Source: Parietaria judaica
Lineage: Eukaryota > Streptophyta > Magnoliopsida > Rosales > Urticaceae
NCBI GenBank assembly: GCA_954871525.1
Contig: OX940864.1
Coordinates: 12,332,001-12,396,000, forward strand
DNA length: 64,000 nt
Direction of reading: 5' to 3'
Made by a program: the position numbers and the translations under genes. Of the stretch, positions 58,661-64,000 are shown piece by piece. Within the stretch, counting starts at the first letter, position 1. The number at the start of each line of letters is the position of its first letter. The notes below the pieces were generated by a model. That model was not told where the DNA came from. It made no database searches and saw only the letters and a program-made list of their open reading frames with translations.

Positions 58661-59906
58661 GGCGGTAAATGATGAGGTCGAGAAACTACTAAAGACCGGC
58701 TCCATCAGGGAAGTAAAATACCCGGATTGGTTAGCCAATACAGTGGTAGTTAAGAAAAAAACGGGAAGGCAAGAGTCTGCATCGACTTCACCGACCTGAA
58801 CAAAGCATGTCCCAAGGATATCTTCCCTATGCCTCACATCGACCGCTTAGTGGAGGCGACCTGCGGACATGAGCTCCTGTCCTTCATGAACGCTCTCCGG
58901 GTATAATCAAATCCTGATGAACCCCGAGGACCAAGAAAAGACCGCATTCATAACAGATCGAGGAATTTACTGCTATAAGGTAATGCCCTTTGGACTCAAG
59001 AATGCGGGGGCAACCTATCAACGGTTGGTCAACCAAATGTTTGCCGAATAACTCGGAAAAACGATGGAGGTCTATATCGATGATATGCTTGTGAAATCCA
59101 CCAAAGCCACGGACCACGTGTCTCACCTGGAAGAGTGCTTCGCGATACTTCGAAAGTACCAAATGAAGCTCAACCCCGCTAAGTGCACTTTCGGAGTAAC
59201 ATCCGGAAAGTTCCTCGGTTACCCGGTAACCCAACGAGGAATAGAGGCCAACCCGGATCAAATCAAAGCTCTCCTGAACATGCCCTCCCCAAGGACTGTT
59301 CGAGAAACGCAGAGATTGACCGGAAGGATAGCGGCCCTCAATCGGTTCATCTCGAGGTCTACGGACAAATGTTTGCCTTTCTACAAGATCCTGAGGGGCA
59401 ACAAAAAGTTCGAATGGACCGAAGAATACGAAAAATCATTCCAAGACTTGAAACGGTACCTGTCAACGCCACCGATATTGTCCCGACCGATTATGGGAGA
59501 ATCCTTGCTGCTATACTTGGCAGTATCCCTCTCGGCCGTCAGCGGCGTAATCGTTCGAGAAGATAGGGGCGAACAAAGACCAATTTTCTACGTTAGCAAA
59601 TCGCTGGAGGACGCAGAAACAAGGTATCCCGCCATGGAAAAATTAGCTTTGGCTATGATAACCTCAGCGCGAAAACTCCGGCCATATTTCCAGTCTCATA
59701 CCATCTTGGTAATGACGACTCAACCCTTAAGGGTAATCCTCCATAGCCCAAATCAATCAGGGCGACTGACCAAGTGGGCCGTCGAGCTAAGCGAGTTCGA
59801 CATTGAATATAAAATTCGAACATGCACCAAATCCCAGGTGCTAGCTGACTTCCTGATCGAACTCCCAACGGATGATCCTACAGGGAAGAAAGGGAACGAA
59901 GAATGA
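58661..59906 (+). pseudogene. Reverse transcriptase and RNase H (gypsy), interrupted
   Basis: The RT N-terminal part (VCIDFTDLNKACPKD, near 58780) is in different frames separated by at least two frameshifts (about 58760 and 58900). MPFGLKNAGATYQRLVNQMF precedes an in-frame TAA at 59049-59051. The frame then continues with the catalytic YIDDMLVKS (near 59070), KCTFGVTSGKFLGY and the RNase H with YVSKSLEDAETRYPAMEKLALA. It closes at a TGA (59904-59906). Defective in cis. Confidence 0.88.
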
Positions 59907-60380
59907 CGTCTCGAGGTGGACGGGGCATCAAATAAGGGCGGATCCGGAATAGGAATACGCTTGATTTCCCCAACCGGAGAGGTTTTGGAACAGTCATTCC
60001 GGCTAAGATTCCATGCCACAAACAACGAGACGGAATACGAGGCACTGATAGCAGGGTTAAAGCTGGCCAAGGCAATTGGAGCCAGGAAAGTTAGAGCCCA
60101 TTCGGATTCTAAACTGGTCACCAGCCAAATCAGTGGCGAGAATACCACCAGGGACGATCGCATGGAAAAATACCTCGCGGTGGTCAAGGACCTGATCTCT
60201 CAATTTGACAAAGTTGAGGTAGTTCAGATACCACGAAGTGAAAATTCTTCGGCTGATGCTCTGGCCGGACTAGCATCCACTTCGGACCCCGAGGCAAAAA
60301 GGATAATTCCCGTGGAAGTAATAGACGAGCCTAGTGTAAGTTTACACGTCCACAATATCCAAACAGGTGCGGAAGACTAG
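59907..60380 (+). pseudogene. Second, archaeal-type RNase H domain
   Basis: Same frame as the RT segment, just beyond its TGA. The motifs DGASNKGGSGIG, NNETEYEALIAGL, HSDSKLV and NSSADALAGLAS are those of the type-I/archaeal RNase H found as an extra domain in plant Tat retrotransposons. The catalytic acidic residues (D, E, D, D) are visible. It ends at an in-frame TAG (60378-60380), after which the same frame continues into integrase. Confidence 0.85.
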
Positions 60381-61619
60381 AGAACTCCCATCCTGAATTA
60401 TATCCTGACGGGAAAAAAACCCCAGGATAAGCAGAAGGCCCGGAAACTCCGCATTCAAAGTGCTAGGTTCTTCCTGATAGACGGAAAATTATACAAACGA
60501 AGCTACTCTGGACCCTACCTAAGGTGCTTAGGAAAGACCGAAGCTAAAGTCGTACTGCAGGAGATCCACGACGGAGAATGCGGAAACCATTCTGGCGGGA
60601 GATCGCTTTCTAACAAAGCGAAACGGCAAGGTTTCTTTTGGCCAACCATGTTAGCCGACGCAGAAACTCATGCCAGACGGTGCGACAAATGTCAGCGTCA
60701 TTCGCCGGCCATACATTGTCCGGCAGAGAAGTTGTCGTCAGTCTCGGTACCCTACCCATTCATGAAATGGTCCATGGATATAGTAGGACCTTTCCCCTTG
60801 GCACTAGCTGGGAAAAGATATCTACTAGTCGTGACGGATTATTTCTCAAAATGGGTGGAAGCCGAATCCTACGCCAACATCAAAGACTCAGATGTGGAAC
60901 ACTATGTGTGGAAAAACATCATAAGTCGCTTCGGATTGCCCAACGAAATCATTGCCGACAACGGACCCCAGTTCGTGTCAAAAAGGTTCCAGAATTTCTG
61001 CTATAACTGGAAGATTTCCATAAACACATCCACCCCCAGATATCCACAAGGAAACGGTCGGGCAGAAGTCTCTAACCGGACCATCGTGGATGGTATCAAG
61101 AAAAGACTTGACACCAAAAAGGGTCGATGGGACGATGAGCTCATAGGCGTTTTATGGTCATACAGGACCACCCCGCGGAGAGCAACAGGGGAAACCCCTT
61201 TTTCGATGGTATACGGCGCCGAAGCAGTCATACCAGCTGAGATCGAGGCCCCCAGTCTCAGAAGGGAGTACGCTCCCGACAACGCAGAAATTAACGACGA
61301 AATGAGATTAGACCAACTTGACCACGCAGATGAACGACGCGAACAAGCCTTAATTCGAATTACTAACTACCAAAACTCGGTAGCCAAGTATTATAATTCT
61401 AAAGTTAAGCATCGCAGATTGACCTCCGGGGAATTGGTCCTCAGACGGGTTTTCCAGAACACAGCCGAGCCCAACGCCGGTAAGTTGGGGGCTAACTGGG
61501 AAGGACCCTATATCGTTACCGAAGTAGTAAAACCCGGTGTATACAAACTGGCGACCCCGGACGGATCAAGAGTCCTTCGGAGCTGGAATGCTATGCACCT
61601 CAGAAAGTACTACGCATAA
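60381..61619 (+). pseudogene. Integrase (gypsy)
   Basis: Continues the pol frame. The zinc-binding HHCC domain (HDGECGNHSGG...CDKCQ) lies at about 60565-60690. The catalytic core has the first Asp in MDIVGPFP, the second in DNGPQFVS and the Glu in NGRAEVSNRT. The C-terminal part (GELVLRR, LGANWEGPYIV, YKLATPDG) ends at a TAA. This domain is intact from 60648, so the segment is uninterrupted although the whole polyprotein is not. Confidence 0.9.
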
Positions 61620-62593
61620 AAGGTCAGAAATTGACTTCCCATGAACTACGTAATGGCTTGATCCCCAGAGAGTGGGGTACGTAGGCAGTTTGGCCAAAAA
61701 ATGGCCGAACACAGCCCCAACAAACCCAACGACCCTACATGCCCTACCTCCCAAGTTAAGGGTATCCAACCAAAGGAAGAACTTCGACTTTAAAGAGCTC
61801 CCGAGTAATATCCCGACACAAGTAAGTGATCTCACTCCCAAAAGGAATTCATTTCATTTTTGAACTCATTATTAAGTAAATCATTGCAAAATCTACATGA
61901 GCAGCGCATTCGTCAATAACCATTGTCATACGCGTTCAAAATATTGTCTACAACATATAAGTCGTAGAAATCGTTAAGTCCAGAACAACAAGTCCTGGCA
62001 TCCACACGGGTACCAAACCCTTTCTTTGGGGTACCAGACCCTTTATTTGCAAGTAACATACTTGCCTGGGTACCATACCTTTTCTTTGCAAGTAACATAC
62101 TTGCCAGTGTACCTTGCCCTATCAAATCCTACCCCTAAAGACCCCCGCGCCTAGCTCGGCCTCGGAGGTTACTACAGAACTGCTCGAAGAATAGTACCGA
62201 GCAAACAAGCATCTACTCCACAAGGTACTACGAATCCTATTTCATTTTTAGCTACTCTTGAGCTCGTGTAAGCTAGATCGTATCAAACTTTTTTTTCTCT
62301 TTCTAATGCATGTAGTAAGATCGGAATATTCGATCTTGCAAAATTGACAAAATATTCTGGTCGGATACTCCGATCAAAAGATCCACCAAGTAGAGCAACA
62401 GATTGCTACTCACAATGTTTATTATAAAGGCCCTAACCACGGGAATAGTATTGGCAAAATAAGAAAGAAAATTACAAAAAAGGGTTCAGATCCCATGACC
62501 TGCCCGGAATAAAGCCCTAACCACGGGCAGAAATGATGTTCGATACTTATTCAGAAAAAAAAAGAGCAACAAGCTCAGAGATGGCTGCCTTCT
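61620..62593. other. Retrotransposon noncoding spacer after integrase
   Basis: Spacer between pol and the antisense ORF. Contains imperfect tandem repeats around 62000-62115 (gggtacca.accctt.ctttg and gcaagtaacatacttgcc units) and no recognised ORF. Confidence 0.6.
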
Positions 62594-63441
62594 CTAGGCA
62601 GCGTCGGAAGAGGCCTCTGCTCGATGGGTCGATTCGGTCGGGTTCGGCTCGGTCGCACTCGATTTGGTCGGGAGATGCACATTTGGCTCGGACGGGGTCC
62701 GTTCGGGCAAGGTCGGGTTGTCTTCGGACAGAGTAACTTTAGGCTCGATCTGGGATTCACTCGGGGTCGGCTCAATAGAGGCACTCTTTTCCGGGAGGAT
62801 CGCTGCGTTTAGGCTCGGCTCGGGATCTGCAAGACCAGCACCCTCTGTCAGGTCGAACTCAGGAGAGAGAGCTGGAGAGTCCACCACGGGTGCCGGTTGC
62901 CCGGCCAGGAGGTCTTCATACGTAGACTTGTCCTCCGTGAGAATTTTCAGCTCGCCCGAAAAGTCGGTGAGTTTACCATCGAGTATCTCACCAATGATCG
63001 CCATGTTGCCCTGATCCTGATGAAGGATCTTGGTATCATGCGCAATCTTCTCGTGGTGAGCAATCACCGCGTCTCTCTGCTGCACGCGCTTGCGATACTT
63101 GCGCCGAACAGCCTTGGTGGCCTCCTTCTCAGCAGCCGCCTCCACCCGAGCCGCGGTCAGCTTATCAAGGGCGTAAGAATGATCCACTTTCACTGCGATC
63201 ATCTCCTCGCGAAGCTCCCTCATGCTGTTCCTAGCCCGGCCCAACGCAGCATCAGAAGTGTTGAGCAACGCAAGAGCCGTTTTCTCGGCCGCCTGGGCCT
63301 CGGAGACCAAAGCGGAAGCATTGATCAGCTTCTCCTGAAGGTCCGCCTCAGTAATCTCCAAGGCCTTAATCTTTTGATCCCTCACCCCGACCAAGCGCTT
63401 TAACTCGAGGACCTCCCTGTCCCTCCGCGCCAGTTGCCCAG
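62594..63441 (-). pseudogene. Antisense coiled-coil ORF of the Tat element, 5' truncated
   Basis: The minus-strand frame runs from the junction at 63441 without an ATG to a stop at 62594, about 280 codons. The first 160 residues are Ala/Glu/Lys-rich with heptad periodicity typical of coiled coils (KIKALEITEADLQEKL, AAEKEATKAVRRKYRKRVQQ). The C-terminal third is Pro/Ser/Glu/Thr-rich with repeated PS/PT-E-PN motifs. Antisense ORFs between pol and the 3' LTR are known in Tat-lineage elements; their function is unknown. The frame's 5' end is lost at the junction. Confidence 0.7.
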
Positions 63442-63550
63442 ATAACTTGGCCTTTATGTTTTAATTAATTGCTTATATGAGAAAACCAAAGATAAATAAA
63501 AAAAATCCAGAGTGAAATAAAAGAATTGTCCACCATAAAATTGAGTAACA
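63442..63550. repeat. 109-bp direct repeat, right copy
   Basis: Identical to 58070-58178. Flank sequence diverges immediately on both outer sides. Confidence 0.95.
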
Positions 63551-63954
63551 ATTGTGTGGTTGTAATGCCATTTAATCCATTATCATATTTACTTTTTGGT
63601 ATATTATTCCAACTCCAATAAAGGAAGTCATTTTCATTCAATAATACATGGATTAGCTTGTTTAAATTAGGGATATTCACCACATAAATACTTATAAATC
63701 TCGTCGTTTATTTATCTTGTTAAATACTCAAGGTTTTAGAACACTAATGGAAACTTGCAGAATTTTATAAGTATTTAACCAGTTATAAACAAAAAACCAG
63801 ATTAGGTGCGCCTAAAAAAACTATTTATATATTACAAATATCGCTTCTCCATATTTCCACAAAGTTCCGAGACCATCGGAAAACATGTGTTCGACAACCC
63901 GATCAAGTTGCACCGCACCTAACAGTATCATACGTACAGCTTCTCTTCAATGAC
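63551..63954. other. Intergenic
   Basis: AT-rich DNA with no recognised feature before the SOT stub. Confidence 0.4.
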
Positions 63955-64000
63955 CTAATTGTTTAACCTTTCCACCATCGATGGAGTGAGATGGTTCATC
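63955..64000 (-). pseudogene. Sulfotransferase 3' stub at window edge (SOT 5)
   Basis: The minus strand reads MNHLTPSMVERLNN, then an in-frame TAG, then VIEEKL. This corresponds to the C-terminus of the sulfotransferases elsewhere in the window (compare MNHLTPFMVERVNKI in SOT 4). The rest of the gene lies beyond the window. The early TAG shortens the normal tail by about a dozen residues. Confidence 0.7.

Larger units (their letters stand above)
58179..63441 (+). mobile_element. Ty3/gypsy Tat-lineage retrotransposon fragment without LTRs
   Basis: 5263 bp of internal retrotransposon sequence. It begins inside the protease region ([12 protein letters not shown]) and continues through RT, RNase H, a second RNase H and integrase, then a noncoding spacer and an antisense ORF cut off at the right junction. 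gag, primer-binding site, polypurine tract and both LTRs are absent. An extra archaeal-type RNase H after the RT-RNase H and an antisense ORF downstream of pol are known features of the Tat clade (Ogre/Retand). The fragment lies exactly between two perfect 109-bp repeats. Confidence 0.9.

Noticed and set aside
58179..61619. Intact retrotransposon polyprotein
   Set aside because: At least two frameshifts and three in-frame stops, no gag and no LTRs; only the integrase part is uninterrupted.
1..64000. CRISPR array, bacterial operon, phage or organelle insertion
   Set aside because: No regularly spaced repeats, operon-like gene packing, Shine-Dalgarno-linked ORFs or recognisable plastid or mitochondrial genes; introns and plant TEs throughout.

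Overview
The window is nuclear DNA of a flowering plant, most likely a eudicot. It is AT-rich, genes are sparse and split by GT-AG introns, and families such as a VQ-motif protein, a plastid fibrillin and plant cytosolic sulfotransferases are present. Most of the remaining DNA is transposon-derived. No CRISPR array, prokaryotic operon, rRNA gene or convincing tRNA gene was seen. Exon models were built by hand from splice signals, reading-frame continuity and family motifs; no searches were run.

Intact-looking genes: a VQ-motif gene at 12124-12801 (+); a seven-exon plastid fibrillin/PAP gene, probably FBN6/PAP6 type, at 17878-20391 (-); a four-exon EEF1A lysine methyltransferase 1-type gene at 21588-22907 (-); two tandem 40S ribosomal protein eS10 genes at 23824-25460 and 28092-29770 (+), each starting with a coding exon that holds only the initiator ATG; and an intronless OTU-type cysteine protease gene at 49290-50354 (-). 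The methyltransferase gene and the first eS10 gene are divergently transcribed.

Broken genes: a dispersed family of cytosolic sulfotransferase (SOT) sequences, all on the minus strand. A nearly full copy at 52515-53467 has one 1-bp frameshift. Decayed or shredded copies lie at 30590-31610, 32413-35520 and 48566-49080, and a 3' stub sits at the right edge. One SOT relic was hit by a 197-bp hAT MITE, and another by a 2.6-kb hAT element that still encodes a BED finger and a dimerisation domain but lacks the catalytic core. A piece of eS10 intron lies between SOT pieces.

Mobile elements, many bounded by target-site duplications (TSDs) readable in the sequence: three MULE-type MITEs (9-bp TSDs), six hAT-type elements (8-bp TSDs), a pogo/Emigrant-like element (TA), a non-autonomous Helitron, tRNA-derived SINE copies, a Ty1-copia fragment between the two eS10 genes, a 2.8-kb solo LTR nested in a larger TG...CA element (5-bp TSDs), one end of a CACTA element, and a 5.26-kb Ty3/gypsy Tat-lineage fragment (RT, RNase H, archaeal-type RNase H, integrase, antisense coiled-coil ORF). 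That fragment has no LTRs and sits between perfect 109-bp direct repeats.

The window reads as a gene-poor euchromatic interval in which a few housekeeping genes persist, a metabolic gene family is being duplicated and dismantled, and insertions are nested. The best leads are the LTR-less retroelement with long identical flanking repeats, the eS10 duplication with its stray intron relic, and a hAT MITE family packed with TTATCGA-like motifs. No clearly new biochemical system was found.
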